From: an uncultured bacterium
GTDB lineage: Bacteria > Cyanobacteriota > Vampirovibrionia > Gastranaerophilales > Gastranaerophilaceae
Assembly: GCA_949035555.1 (NCBI GenBank)
Contig: CAROLD010000010.1
Span: 1 to 61,135, forward strand
DNA: 61,135 nt
Direction of reading: 5' to 3'
Below are positions 1 to 9,168 of the stretch, piece by piece (position 1 is the first letter of the stretch; each line of letters starts with the position of its first letter). The notes beneath the pieces are model-generated. The model saw nothing but the letters and a program-made list of their open reading frames with translations, was not told the DNA's origin and searched no databases. The translations under genes were made by a program, and so were the position numbers.

Positions 1-43
1 GAATATTTTTTGTAATCTTTAATATATATATTAATAAATAATA

Positions 44-72
44 TGGATAATGTAAAATCTTTACATTATCCA
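44..72 (-). terminator. Hairpin terminator after the 97-912 gene
   Basis: A perfect 12-bp inverted repeat (arms 44-55 and 61-72, 5-nt loop) lies 25 bases beyond the stop codon of the minus-strand gene at 97-912. The minus-strand sequence after it is AT-rich but not a pure U run, so it is a reasonable though not ideal intrinsic terminator. Confidence 0.5.
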
Positions 73-96
73 CAATAAAACCATAGTGAAATTATA

Positions 97-912
97 TTAC
101 AAGTTTTGAATAGCTTTGCTGTCGCTGTCTATGCCTTCTTTTAACATTTTCTTGGCGACATCCCCTTGAGTATCTAACATTTTACAAACTGTTTCAATGT
201 TGCGAACTTTTGTTGAAAGTATAACATCGGCATTGTTTGTAATGTTGCCTGTAATATTTTGATAAGCCGCAAGAGCCGCGGAAGAGGTTCCTTGCATAAG
301 GTTTCCCAGAACAGTTGTACCTGCTCCATATACGCCTAAGTATGGAGAAACTGCGGTCAAAATACCGCCAAATCCTGAAATACAACTTGCAAAAGGCATA
401 ACAACATTAGATGCAATTTTGCCTAACCCGGAACCAGTTCCTATACCGTATGCCGCTGCGCTTGTTATATCAGCAAGTCCGCCAATACCTGATGCCGCAC
501 CAGTTATATAACCGTTGTTAGCGCCCCAGCCGTTAATAATTGATGAAGCTCCGCCTGTTGCGAGTCCGTAAATTGAGCCGATTGAAGCTGCTCCTGACGG
601 GAAGCCTGAAAAATTATATAAAGAATCTGTTCCATATGCAGAACCTGTATTGGTTTTTGAATGATAAGATGTTCCTGATATATTCATCGTTTCAGAACCG
701 CCAAATACGGTTGCAAATGAGGATGGAGCAAGAAGACTTGCCAGATTATAAAGCAGCCCGCCAGCAGATTCAAAACCTGTACCTGTTCCGCTTCCTGAAA
801 CCGTTAAGTCTCTTAATCTGTCATAAGTTTCCCATAATTGAGCTTTTGCTGCAGAGCTGGCATCTCCAAATCGGTTTGCTATAACTAAATTGCTATCATT
901 TTTGTAAGACAT
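97..912 (-). CDS. Hypothetical Gly/Ala/Ser-rich protein, lineage-type
   Basis: A 271-residue protein I cannot assign to a family. The N-terminus (about 1-40) is polar and helical with no signal peptide. Residues 45-200 are very rich in Gly, Ala and Ser with long weakly hydrophobic stretches. The last 60 residues (KVRNIETVCKMLDTQGDVAK region) look like amphipathic helices. Helical ends around a low-complexity core recall proteins exported through flagellar-type or WXG-like routes, but that is only an analogy. The start is supported by an AAGAGGA ribosome site 5 bases upstream. It lies 21 bases after the 934-1995 gene on the same strand, so the two are probably co-transcribed. A real gene, of unknown function. 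Confidence 0.75.
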   Translation of the reverse strand: MSYKNDSNLVIANRFGDASSAAKAQLWETYDRLRDLTVSGSGTGTGFESAGGLLYNLASLLAPSSFATVFGGSETMNISGTSYHSKTNTGSAYGTDSLYNFSGFPSGAASIGSIYGLATGGASSIINGWGANNGYITGAASGIGGLADITSAAAYGIGTGSGLGKIASNVVMPFASCISGFGGILTAVSPYLGVYGAGTTVLGNLMQGTSSAALAAYQNITGNITNNADVILSTKVRNIETVCKMLDTQGDVAKKMLKEGIDSDSKAIQNL

Positions 913-933
913 TTTAATCCTCTTATTAATTTA

Positions 934-1995
934 TTAACTTTCAAATGTTTTGAATGTACTTTCGATATTTTTAGAAATAATTTTGTGAACTGCATCCATT
1001 TCTGTTTGAAGGGCGTTCTGTTCTGTGTCAAGAGCTTTTAATCTTAGTTCCAGAGTTCTGTCTTCTGTTTGGATTTGTTCTGTTTTTGCGTTGATGTCCT
1101 GAACATGTTTTTCATAAACCTGTTTTTCGTAATTATACTGGTTCATTGCATCATTATACGCGTTGTCATCGGTTGTACTTGTTGTTTCTAGGCTGTAAAC
1201 AAGGCTGGAGCCTTCCAATTGTAAGGATGTAGCTCTTCCGCTACTGTCATATTCTATTATCCCGTATTTTGACATTTCCTGATTTTTAGTTTGGTAATCA
1301 GCATAATATGAGTGAAGTGCGGCAGTTGGATCTTGTATGCAGGCTTCTAAAGTATCTTGAGATGAACCGCCGGATTTGGTTACAAAGTTAACTTTACTAT
1401 TATTGTCAGTCCATAAATAAATATTATTCAAACTGCTTTCTGTTCCATTTTCTCTAAAATCTTTCCAATCTTTAGCAATCTGAGTATCAGGCCAATCCAA
1501 TGCGATTTGATCTAATTCGGCACAATATGTTGACCAAACATCATTTTGTTTATTTGCAGTTCTGTCAATGTCTGAAAGGCAGGTTAATTTCTTAGTCCCA
1601 ACCATATAATATCCTTTGCCATCCTGTTCCGGCGGGGCTACAAATTGAACCTGCGGATTTGCGTTGGTATTTCTTATTCCGGTATATTCTGAAACTTTTG
1701 CATAATATGTAATATAAGAATTGTACTGAACGCCATCACTATCAGTATAGTCAGCAGGCTGAATGTCAGAGATAAACTGTTTGTTATCACCATTATTAAA
1801 AATATATTGTGTTGTTGTAAAATCGCTTGTATTAGGAGCTGTAGGCACATCCATATTATAAAGTTCGTTCCACAACAGTGAACTTTGATTGGCAAGCGCA
1901 GTTCTCGCTTGATTTATCTGTTGTCCTTCATATTCTACGTTCGATTTTCTTGCCGCAAGTGATATCCATCTTGCTTGAGATGCTGCCATGCCCAT
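934..1995 (-). CDS. Lineage-specific protein with axial-protein-like helical ends
   Basis: A 353-residue protein opening with MGMAASQARWISLAARKS and no signal peptide. The first 50 residues are predicted helical (QINQARTALANQSSLLWNEL). The last 80 form a long heptad-like helix (TLELRLKALDTEQNALQTEM then KIISKNIESTFKTF). The middle is a mixed, Asn/Thr-rich globular region. Terminal helices that could pair as a coiled coil, around a variable core, are the plan of flagellar axial proteins and of many flagellar T3SS substrates. I recall similar openings in gut Melainabacteria proteins but cannot name a family. An AGAAGGAGA ribosome site supports the start. It is first of a two-gene unit with 97-912. 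Role in a flagellum-like structure is inference. Confidence 0.75.
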   Translation of the reverse strand: MGMAASQARWISLAARKSNVEYEGQQINQARTALANQSSLLWNELYNMDVPTAPNTSDFTTTQYIFNNGDNKQFISDIQPADYTDSDGVQYNSYITYYAKVSEYTGIRNTNANPQVQFVAPPEQDGKGYYMVGTKKLTCLSDIDRTANKQNDVWSTYCAELDQIALDWPDTQIAKDWKDFRENGTESSLNNIYLWTDNNSKVNFVTKSGGSSQDTLEACIQDPTAALHSYYADYQTKNQEMSKYGIIEYDSSGRATSLQLEGSSLVYSLETTSTTDDNAYNDAMNQYNYEKQVYEKHVQDINAKTEQIQTEDRTLELRLKALDTEQNALQTEMDAVHKIISKNIESTFKTFES

Positions 1996-2173
1996 TGTGG
2001 AGTCTCCTTCTAGTTATGATATTTTCTTTCTACTTTGGTAGTTGTTTAATTATATTTTTTTAAAAGTCAATATAATCTGTCTAAATTATACAGTATTAGC
2101 CTTTATTTATATAGCGTTTCTTTGAAAAATCAACTATTTGACGTATTTTTGTGTCTGGTCTTTCGTAAATTGC

Positions 2174-2203
2174 TTTACAGATTTTTTATGTTTCTGCTAA
2201 TAT
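2174..2203 (+). promoter_or_regulatory. Candidate sigma70 promoter of the MCE-lpxK-nth run
   Basis: TTTACA at 2174-2179 and TAATAT at 2198-2203 with an 18-bp spacer lie 30 bases upstream of the MCE gene start. The match is moderate in AT-rich sequence. Confidence 0.35.
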
Positions 2204-2232
2204 ATTTATAAGGCTAAAGAGAAAGGGAAATA

Positions 2233-3600
2233 ATGAAATTTTCTTCATCATTCAAAGTTGGGTTATTAACATTAGCGGCGCTGGTATTATTGGTTGGAAC
2301 AGTGTTGAAAGTCAAAGGAAGAGCATTTTCTTCTGCAAAACGAATTGAGATTCAGTTTAAGGATGTTAATGGCTTGCGTCCCGGTGCCGGAGTGCAAATT
2401 ATGGGGCTTAAAGTCGGTCAGGTCGAAGAAATTACTCCTATTGTTGATGGTGAAAATAGTTTTGTTAATGTCAAATTCGTTATTACTGATCCTGAGGTAC
2501 AAATTCCGCGAGCATCCTCTTTCTCTATTCAGCAGTCAGGGCTTATTGGTGAGTTATTTTTGGAAATTACACCGCCTAAGACCCGTACAATCTATATTCC
2601 TATGATAAATAAAGATTTGTTATACAAAAATGATCCTGTTCAGATGAAACTGGGCGGTAAATATTATGATGTAGGTTTGATTAAAGGTGTTGATGTTGTA
2701 GCAAAAGACGCTATTCCTTACAGTTATAAAAATAATATTAAAACTAATTATGCTTATAAAGTTGATTATTTTATAAATCTGCCTGGGCTGATTTTACCTG
2801 AATTTTTAAGAGGTTCTGCTGTATCTTTCGAGGGGGAACACAAGCTTCGCTTAGTTTCTCTTGATGAAACTCCGCTTGATTATCCAAAGCAGAATTCACC
2901 TTATACAATTATTGAACCTATGAGATTGTCTGATTTTATGGATTGGCAGTATAAAGCAGCTGAAACTCTAACCGAATCTACAAAGAAAGTTAATGATATT
3001 TTAACTGATGCAGCTATTGCAGATTTAAAACATACTATTGCAAATTTGAATTCTTTATCCGCCAGATCAACCGTAACACTTGATAAGGTAGATGCTTTGC
3101 TTGATTCCTCAAAATCTGATATTGAACAATTGTTAGCAATGACACAACAAGCAACTGATGATTTTTCAAAATTGTCTGCCAATGTTAATAATATTATCGG
3201 TGATAAACAGTTTAAACGTACAATGTTATCAACAGCAGAATCTGTTGATGCATTATCCCGCAATCTTAACAAAGTTATGGATGCGGCTGATGCTGAAGAA
3301 ACAGGTAAAAATTTGAAAATTATCTCTGAAAACTTAGCGCAAATCAGTGCAAGTGTCAATTCAATGACTAAAGACGATAAATTAAAAGGTCAAATTACGA
3401 CGGCGATTACAAACGTTAATAACGCAATGGTTGAGGTCTCAACTGCTCTCGATGCCGTTAACTGTGTAAGCCCGTCAAGTCCAAATCAGGCTTCTGATTT
3501 AAAGAGAATTGTTGAAGATACTGTTGTTACAACATCTAATCTAAGAAAATTCTCAGATAAATTAAATAAAAGATTTTTACTATTCAGATTGATGTTCTAG
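2233..3600 (+). CDS. MCE-domain (MlaD-type) lipid transport protein
   Basis: A 455-residue substrate-binding protein of the MCE/Mla type, which passes phospholipid or other lipid between membranes together with an ABC permease and ATPase. An N-terminal membrane helix (about residues 8-28) anchors it in the inner membrane. The MCE domain (about 37-115) contains VNGLRPGAGVQIMGLKVGQV and the SGLIGELFLEI strand typical of the fold. Residues 240-450 are a long helical, coiled-coil-prone region ending in a basic tail. The start has an AAAGGGA site. lpxK begins two bases after its stop, placing it in an envelope unit. No permease or ATPase partner is in the window. A second MCE protein lies at 35874-36770. 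Confidence 0.9.
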   Translation: MKFSSSFKVGLLTLAALVLLVGTVLKVKGRAFSSAKRIEIQFKDVNGLRPGAGVQIMGLKVGQVEEITPIVDGENSFVNVKFVITDPEVQIPRASSFSIQQSGLIGELFLEITPPKTRTIYIPMINKDLLYKNDPVQMKLGGKYYDVGLIKGVDVVAKDAIPYSYKNNIKTNYAYKVDYFINLPGLILPEFLRGSAVSFEGEHKLRLVSLDETPLDYPKQNSPYTIIEPMRLSDFMDWQYKAAETLTESTKKVNDILTDAAIADLKHTIANLNSLSARSTVTLDKVDALLDSSKSDIEQLLAMTQQATDDFSKLSANVNNIIGDKQFKRTMLSTAESVDALSRNLNKVMDAADAEETGKNLKIISENLAQISASVNSMTKDDKLKGQITTAITNVNNAMVEVSTALDAVNCVSPSSPNQASDLKRIVEDTVVTTSNLRKFSDKLNKRFLLFRLMF

Positions 3601-3601
3601 T

Positions 3602-4624
3602 ATGATGAATTTAAAAACAAAAATTACACAGATACATTACACAAGGGAACCTGAGGGATTTTTATTTGAAATTTTAAAGTTTTGTTCTCATTTTTATACA
3701 GCAGGGAGCAGATTTAAAAATTTTTTATATGACAAGAAAATTTTTAAACCAAAACGTGTCGATGCGTATGTTATTTCTGTAGGTAATATGACAACAGGCG
3801 GGGTTGGTAAAACCCCTGTAGTTGCAGAAATTGCAAGATATCTTACAATGCGTGGAGAAAAGACTGCAATTGTCTCTAGAGGTTACGGCGGCAAGCTTGA
3901 TAATAAAAATGTTAATATGATATCTGATGGTAAAACAATATATTTTGATGCAGTTCAAGCCGGTGATGAACCTTATATGTTATCTGAAATGACCCCGGGT
4001 TGTTATGTCTTTACCTGTAAAGACCGTTATCTGGCCGCAAAATATGCAGTTGAAAAGTTTGGAGTTAAGATAATTATTTTGGATGACGGGTTCCAGCACA
4101 GAAAACTTCATAGAGATTTAGATATTGTACTTATGGATAGTGTCAAAGGCTTTGGTAATGAGCACCTACTGCCGGCAGGTCCTTTGCGGGAAGGTCCTGA
4201 AGCTCTTGATAGGATAGATAAACTACTTGTAGTAAGTAAAAGTTTGAAACATGAAACAGCCGAAAAAGTTGCAGAGATTATGCAGCAACGACTAAATATC
4301 AGGTCTCAAGTCTGCTATACTGAACCTGATTATGTATATAATATTAAAACAGGTCAGCGCCTTATGGACGGAATTGCAGTAACTGCGATGTGTGCGATTG
4401 GTCAACCTGAGCAGTTTTATGATTTCTTAACTAATTTTGAGGTTGTAAAAACTATAACTTTTGATGACCATCACCAATATGCACCGATTGATATTGTTGA
4501 TGTTTCGGGAAGTATTATAACTACAGAAAAAGATGCTGTTAAACTGGCTCGTTTTGATAGGGATAATATTTATGCTCTAAAGCTCAAAACAAATGTTAAT
4601 GTCAGGGAATTGTTAACAAAATGA
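3602..4624 (+). CDS. lpxK: Tetraacyldisaccharide 4'-kinase (lipid A biosynthesis)
   Basis: LpxK phosphorylates the 4' position of the tetraacyl disaccharide 1-phosphate precursor of lipid A, at the inner face of the inner membrane. The 340-residue length fits. The Walker A loop GNMTTGGVGKTP is at 61-72, followed by the family block VSRGYGGK and the ILDDGFQHRKLHRDLDIVL segment with its conserved D-D-G-F-Q-H. It starts one base after the MCE gene stop and its stop overlaps the nth start by 4 bases (ATGA), so the three genes are translationally linked. It is direct evidence for a lipid A pathway. The C-terminal region is a little short but retains TTEKDAVKL. Confidence 0.95.
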   Translation: MMNLKTKITQIHYTREPEGFLFEILKFCSHFYTAGSRFKNFLYDKKIFKPKRVDAYVISVGNMTTGGVGKTPVVAEIARYLTMRGEKTAIVSRGYGGKLDNKNVNMISDGKTIYFDAVQAGDEPYMLSEMTPGCYVFTCKDRYLAAKYAVEKFGVKIIILDDGFQHRKLHRDLDIVLMDSVKGFGNEHLLPAGPLREGPEALDRIDKLLVVSKSLKHETAEKVAEIMQQRLNIRSQVCYTEPDYVYNIKTGQRLMDGIAVTAMCAIGQPEQFYDFLTNFEVVKTITFDDHHQYAPIDIVDVSGSIITTEKDAVKLARFDRDNIYALKLKTNVNVRELLTK

Positions 4625-5250
4625 TCGATATTGGAAAAGTTGTAAAATTGCTAAAAGAAGCCAAACAGCCGCAGAGTGATTTTGTAAAGCTTATGGACAA
4701 TTTTAAAAATCCTTATCTTGTATTGATAGCCTGCATTTTAAGTTTAAGAACAAATGATAAAACGACTTATCCTGCGACATTGAGAATGCTTGAGCTTGCT
4801 AAAACCCCGCAGGAAATGATGAGGGTTAATGAAGAGGAGTTAGCAGAAGCGATTTATCCTGTCGGGTTTTATAAAAACAAAGCTGGACAGATTATTGAAT
4901 TATCAAGAAAAATTGTTGAGGAGTGCGGCGGCAATGTTCCTGACAGTATAGACAATTTATGTAAATTTCGCGGAGTCGGCAGAAAAACTGCTAATCTGGT
5001 TATGACTTTAGGGTTTGGAGAACCGGCAATTTGTGTAGATGTTCATGTTCACAGAATTTTTAATCGTCTGGGGTATGTCAAAACAAAAACTCCGGAAGAA
5101 ACAGAATTTGCTCTGAGAGAAAAACTCCCTTTGGAATATTGGATACCTATTAATACTCTGATGGTTACCCACGGTCAAAATGTATGCAAACCTATAAAAC
5201 CTCAATGTGAAAAATGTCCAATTGCAGATTGTTGCGAGAAATTAATATAA
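4621..5250 (+). CDS. nth: Endonuclease III (DNA glycosylase/AP lyase)
   Basis: Base-excision repair enzyme that removes oxidised pyrimidines and nicks the abasic site. At 209 residues it is of normal length. The helix-hairpin-helix is LCKFRGVGRKTANLVM, with catalytic Lys122 and Asp140 (CVDVHVHR) matching Lys120 and Asp138 of the E. coli enzyme. The C-terminal [4Fe-4S] ligands follow the C-x6-C-x2-C-x5-C pattern (CKPIKPQCEKCPIADCC). It overlaps lpxK by 4 bases. The pairing with envelope genes looks like operon packing rather than a functional link. Confidence 0.96.
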   Translation: MIDIGKVVKLLKEAKQPQSDFVKLMDNFKNPYLVLIACILSLRTNDKTTYPATLRMLELAKTPQEMMRVNEEELAEAIYPVGFYKNKAGQIIELSRKIVEECGGNVPDSIDNLCKFRGVGRKTANLVMTLGFGEPAICVDVHVHRIFNRLGYVKTKTPEETEFALREKLPLEYWIPINTLMVTHGQNVCKPIKPQCEKCPIADCCEKLI

Positions 5251-5295
5251 TTTACCAGTATTTAGGAATGTTGTATTATTTTTCTCGGAGGATGT

Positions 5296-7407
5296 ATGGA
5301 AATATTTGCTACATTTTTATTCTTTATAAATATGATGCTTTTTATAGGAGTATTGATTGGTGTTATTGTAATCGGAGAAAAGGTTTCTGCTCTTTCTAAA
5401 ACTGTTGAGTATTTAACAAAAACAGTCAGTGGACTTCAGAGTAAGGATGCAGTACATACTAAAAAAAATGAAGATGGCTGTAGTGCTCCTGAATCTCAGG
5501 AAAAAATTGCGGTTGAAAAAGTTGTTGTTCCTCAAAAATCTGTACATCCATCTGTTAAAATAGAAAAATATGAACGAAAAAAAGATGATTTTGAACTGCA
5601 AAATATTTTCTTGGGTAATGTGTTCAATAAAATCGGTGCTGTTGCAATAATTGTTGCTGTAGTTATATTTATTAAACTGATATCTCCGTTTATTGTTCTT
5701 ACTCCGCTTATAAAAATTGTGCTGAGCTTTCTTGCCGGTTTTGCTATGATTGGCGGTGCTTTTTATATGCATCGCAATGATAGTTTGAAAAACTATTCTG
5801 AAGTTCTTATGGGGACAGGGTTTGCAACCTTATTTGTAACCTCATTCTGCGGATATTCAATATTTAATCTTTATAATACAGTTGCTGCCGTAACCATAGG
5901 CGCTGTTCTATTGTTAGGGACTTTCACAATCGCCGGAAAGATGAAAACTCCTTCAATGCTTATTATAGGTTTAATTGGCGGTTACTTGACTCCTATATTT
6001 TCAGGTACCTCAAATGATTCTTCTATGTGGTATTTAATATTTTTAAATTTAGTTTCAATTGTTTATACTCTAAAAAATCAAAGACACAGTTTCATAAATA
6101 TTATTAATTTATTTATTACAATGATTGCGTTTATTCCTTATGTAATTGAACCTGTAAAATTGACTTATCCTCTTGTGTTATGGGGAATTTATATTTTATA
6201 TGATATACTCCGAGATAAATCAAATAATGTCGGATATGCATTGAGTATATTGAATTATGGGGTTTTGATACTTTTTTCGATTGTCATGTTTCATAATTCT
6301 AAGGTTTCTCTTGGATGTTTACTCCTTACAACGGCAATTGTATATGCAGGATTAGCATTATATTCGTATGTTTTAAAAAATTCATTAAGCAAAACTTACA
6401 GCCGCTATATTTTGTTGAACCTGTGGTTTGGAATACTCTTTATTTTAAGTGATGTTCAAAGTGTTTGTGCATGGTCAATTACCGCCTTGGTAATTGCAGG
6501 TTTGATTTCAAGATTTAAAGCTAATTATCTGGCAGGAAGTCTTATTTTATATTGTTCAACGGCATTTGTCGGAGCTTTACTTGCAAAATCCGGTACGGAT
6601 TTCTGTCTGTTTGCAAAATATGCTCCGATTATTAATATTAGAACTCTGGTATTTGGCGTTCCGATACTTACAACCTTGAGTTCTGCGTTGTTATTGAAAA
6701 AAGATGATGAAAAAACTTATAATCTTCTTACTTTTGGCGGTGTCTCGCTTGCCTATTTATACCTGGTTGGTGAAATTAATTCATTACTCTCTAATTCATC
6801 GTGGGATAACGAATTGATTAAATTTAATAAATGTATGATTTATTCTATTATTGGATTTATTTATGCTCTACAGACAAAAAGATTGTATCGAACTACAAAC
6901 TACGGGCTTTATAATGTGGCAAGCTGGTTACTATATCCTATTGCATTGTTTATATTATTCAGCTGGTCTTTGGATTTTCATTACCAAACAGGATATCTGC
7001 CTGTTATAAACTTAAGAACCGCGGCTTATTCCGTTGCAATCTTAACCAATATAATTTTTGCAAGATGGAACAAGCTGGATTTCTTTAAATATTTTGCTAT
7101 AATTTTAGGATGGCTCGCTATACACTTTGAAAGTTGCGGGATAGTTCATATGAGCGGCGACTATAACTATTTAATTTCGTTAGCTTGGGTTTTATATTCA
7201 GGTACAGTTACAATTTGCGGTATTCAATACAACAAACGCTATTTGATAAATTCCGGAATCTTTATGATTATACTTTCAATCCTGCGAATATTTATTTATG
7301 ATTTAGCCAAAGTTGAAGCTTTATATAAACTTATTGCTTTTCTTGCACTGGGTATTATTCTGATGCTTGTATCTTATATTTATACATTAAATAAAAAGAA
7401 AGATTAG
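5296..7407 (+). CDS. DUF2339 family polytopic membrane protein
   Basis: A 703-residue protein with a membrane helix at 3-25, a short coiled/charged region (30-110) and then about 20 hydrophobic segments to the C-terminus. The segment FLGNVFNKIGAVAIIVAV, which opens the multi-helix core, is characteristic of DUF2339 proteins, whose function is unknown. The start codon follows a CGGAGG ribosome site by 4 bases. It stands 45 bases after nth and may be read with it. No catalytic motif is visible; it could be a carrier or an envelope-stress protein. Only the family call is secure. Confidence 0.85.
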   Translation: MEIFATFLFFINMMLFIGVLIGVIVIGEKVSALSKTVEYLTKTVSGLQSKDAVHTKKNEDGCSAPESQEKIAVEKVVVPQKSVHPSVKIEKYERKKDDFELQNIFLGNVFNKIGAVAIIVAVVIFIKLISPFIVLTPLIKIVLSFLAGFAMIGGAFYMHRNDSLKNYSEVLMGTGFATLFVTSFCGYSIFNLYNTVAAVTIGAVLLLGTFTIAGKMKTPSMLIIGLIGGYLTPIFSGTSNDSSMWYLIFLNLVSIVYTLKNQRHSFINIINLFITMIAFIPYVIEPVKLTYPLVLWGIYILYDILRDKSNNVGYALSILNYGVLILFSIVMFHNSKVSLGCLLLTTAIVYAGLALYSYVLKNSLSKTYSRYILLNLWFGILFILSDVQSVCAWSITALVIAGLISRFKANYLAGSLILYCSTAFVGALLAKSGTDFCLFAKYAPIINIRTLVFGVPILTTLSSALLLKKDDEKTYNLLTFGGVSLAYLYLVGEINSLLSNSSWDNELIKFNKCMIYSIIGFIYALQTKRLYRTTNYGLYNVASWLLYPIALFILFSWSLDFHYQTGYLPVINLRTAAYSVAILTNIIFARWNKLDFFKYFAIILGWLAIHFESCGIVHMSGDYNYLISLAWVLYSGTVTICGIQYNKRYLINSGIFMIILSILRIFIYDLAKVEALYKLIAFLALGIILMLVSYIYTLNKKKD

Positions 7408-7439
7408 CAAAAAAAAATTTTACAAGTTTTATTATTTGT

Positions 7440-8549
7440 ATGGAAGTTCGAACTAATAATTTACACAGTATAAACTTTAAAGGATATGGAGCCCGCCCGC
7501 TAAAAGGGGTTTTTATGCGTTATACTACAGCTGTTCCGCGACATTTTGAAAAGATTGCCGTACAGATGGAGCAAATTGGCAGGCAACACGGGTTTGATGT
7601 ATTTATCCAAGGCAATAATGAGATTTTGTCCAGAAAAATGCAGACATTACCGGCAGCAACTTCACCAATTCGCGGTGGAGCTAATTATACATGGGTGCAA
7701 GATAATGTGACATTTTTGACGGATAATATAATTCTTCACAATAATAAAATTGTTACTAAATTTAATACGGCAGTCTCCAAATTTTTCGGTGCAGAATCAA
7801 AATCAGTTGACAATCATATAGCAGGTGGAAATTATTTTATATTAGATAATAATGGTGAAAAAGAACTGCTTTTAGGACGTTTTGATATAGGTAATATATC
7901 AGAGCTAACTAAAGATTTAGGAATAAATTCGGTAAATATAATATCTCAGGCTGATTTTCATTTGGATTTGTTTATCAGACCATTAAAAGACAAAGTAGTT
8001 TTGCTCGCTGATGACAAAATTTGGTTTGATAGAGTGAGCAGTATTATTGAAAAGATTGAACTTGATAAAACCTTGAGTGCAGATAAAAAAATTTGTAAAG
8101 TTTGTAATAAATTAAAAGAGATAAAAGCTCTTACGAATATTATGAATATTCCTATTCCTGATTCACAATATAAGCCTTTGAAACAGGTTGAAGAAGAACT
8201 TTCTGATGCCGGCTATAAAGTTGTAAAAGTTCCGGGTAGAATTTTTGATTATATAAATGAGGATGACGGAATTTTGCCTAATCATTTTTTAAATTATATG
8301 AATTCAATTGTGCATGAAAATCCGCAAGGTGAGCTTGTTTATATTACCAATAAATCAAATCTGAATAATTATTGCGGAATAACAAAAAGCGTTGCGGAAA
8401 AAATCGGTTTTGATTTTAACAGCGAATTTATAAATAGTGTTAAAGATTATATTAAGCCCGAAAATATTTATTTTGTTGACTCTAAGTTCTTTTTAAAGGA
8501 GTATCAGGGCGGGATTCATTGTCTGGCTGCAGAAATTCCGAAACCTTAA
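7440..8549 (+). CDS. Pentein-fold (PAD/agmatine-deiminase-like) enzyme
   Basis: A 369-residue protein resembling the guanidine-modifying pentein superfamily (agmatine and peptidyl-arginine deiminases). Blocks seen in order: WVQDNVTFL (the usual W-x-R-D block, here with Q), GGNYFILD, FHLDLFIRPL with His174 and Asp176, and C-terminal YQGGIHC with Cys361 in the position of the nucleophile that ends GGGIHC in agmatine deiminases. The catalytic Cys, His and Asp therefore appear present. The N-terminus SINFKGYGARPLKG carries the N-F-K-G motif seen in other lineage proteins of this window and is not part of the enzyme fold. Substrate unknown; arginine, agmatine or a protein side chain are all possible. 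No obvious ribosome site precedes the ATG. Confidence 0.7.
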   Translation: MEVRTNNLHSINFKGYGARPLKGVFMRYTTAVPRHFEKIAVQMEQIGRQHGFDVFIQGNNEILSRKMQTLPAATSPIRGGANYTWVQDNVTFLTDNIILHNNKIVTKFNTAVSKFFGAESKSVDNHIAGGNYFILDNNGEKELLLGRFDIGNISELTKDLGINSVNIISQADFHLDLFIRPLKDKVVLLADDKIWFDRVSSIIEKIELDKTLSADKKICKVCNKLKEIKALTNIMNIPIPDSQYKPLKQVEEELSDAGYKVVKVPGRIFDYINEDDGILPNHFLNYMNSIVHENPQGELVYITNKSNLNNYCGITKSVAEKIGFDFNSEFINSVKDYIKPENIYFVDSKFFLKEYQGGIHCLAAEIPKP

Positions 8550-8569
8550 GTATCTGATTATTTAAGTAC

Positions 8570-8599
8570 TTGCATTAAGGCATAAATATATGTTATTCT
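8570..8599 (+). promoter_or_regulatory. Candidate promoter of the hydrogenase operon
   Basis: TTGCAT at 8570-8575 and TATTCT at 8594-8599 with an 18-bp spacer, leaving a leader of about 65 bases before the hydrogenase E-like subunit. Moderate match only. Confidence 0.35.
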
Positions 8600-8672
8600 G
8601 TTAGTGTTAATTGCTTTGGTCTCAAATAACAGAGCAGTTGTGGGTTAATACATTTTATATAGGAGTACGAGA

Positions 8673-9167
8673 ATGAGTATAGAAACTTCTCGTAAAATCG
8701 ACACTAAGAAATTGGATTCGATTATTGAAGCTTATGGTTCCAAAAAATCTAATCTGATAGCGATTTTACAAAAAGTTCAGGAAGAGTACAGATACCTTCC
8801 TGAAGATGCGTTGATTTATATTGGTACAAAGATTGAGGGGTTGTCACCTGCAACGGTTTACGGTGTTGCAACTTTCTATGCTCAATTTTCACTTGATCCT
8901 AAAGGGAAATATGAAATTAAAGTTTGCGATGGAACCGCATGCCACGTTCGAGGTTCTATGCCGGTTCTAAATGCAATAAAAGCTCATCTTGAATTGAAAG
9001 AAGGGCAAATGACCACAAATGACGGTTTATTCTCTTTGGAAACTGTAAGTTGTTTAGGGGCGTGCGGTTTGGCGCCAGTTTGTGTTATCAATGGCAAAGT
9101 ATACCCGCAGATGACCTCTGATGCTATCAAAGTTATTCTGGATACCCTTTTGAAGGAGGAAAGATAA
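8673..9167 (+). CDS. NuoE-like [2Fe-2S] subunit of trimeric hydrogenase (HydC/HndA type)
   Basis: A 164-residue thioredoxin-fold [2Fe-2S] protein, the small subunit of NAD(P)-linked trimeric [FeFe] hydrogenases and homologous to complex I NuoE. The cluster ligands are Cys85, Cys90, Cys127 and Cys131 (CDGTAC and SCLGAC). The N-terminal helical domain (about 8-75) has the family segment ATVYGVATFYAQF. It is first of three genes, one base before the NuoF-like subunit and followed by the catalytic subunit. A GGAG ribosome site precedes the ATG. Confidence 0.93.
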   Translation: MSIETSRKIDTKKLDSIIEAYGSKKSNLIAILQKVQEEYRYLPEDALIYIGTKIEGLSPATVYGVATFYAQFSLDPKGKYEIKVCDGTACHVRGSMPVLNAIKAHLELKEGQMTTNDGLFSLETVSCLGACGLAPVCVINGKVYPQMTSDAIKVILDTLLKEER

Positions 9168-9168
9168 G

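Noticed and set aside
2901..3359. 152-residue minus-strand frame inside the MCE gene
   Set aside because: A shadow of the coiled-coil region of the MCE gene, lacking a ribosome site and any family motif.
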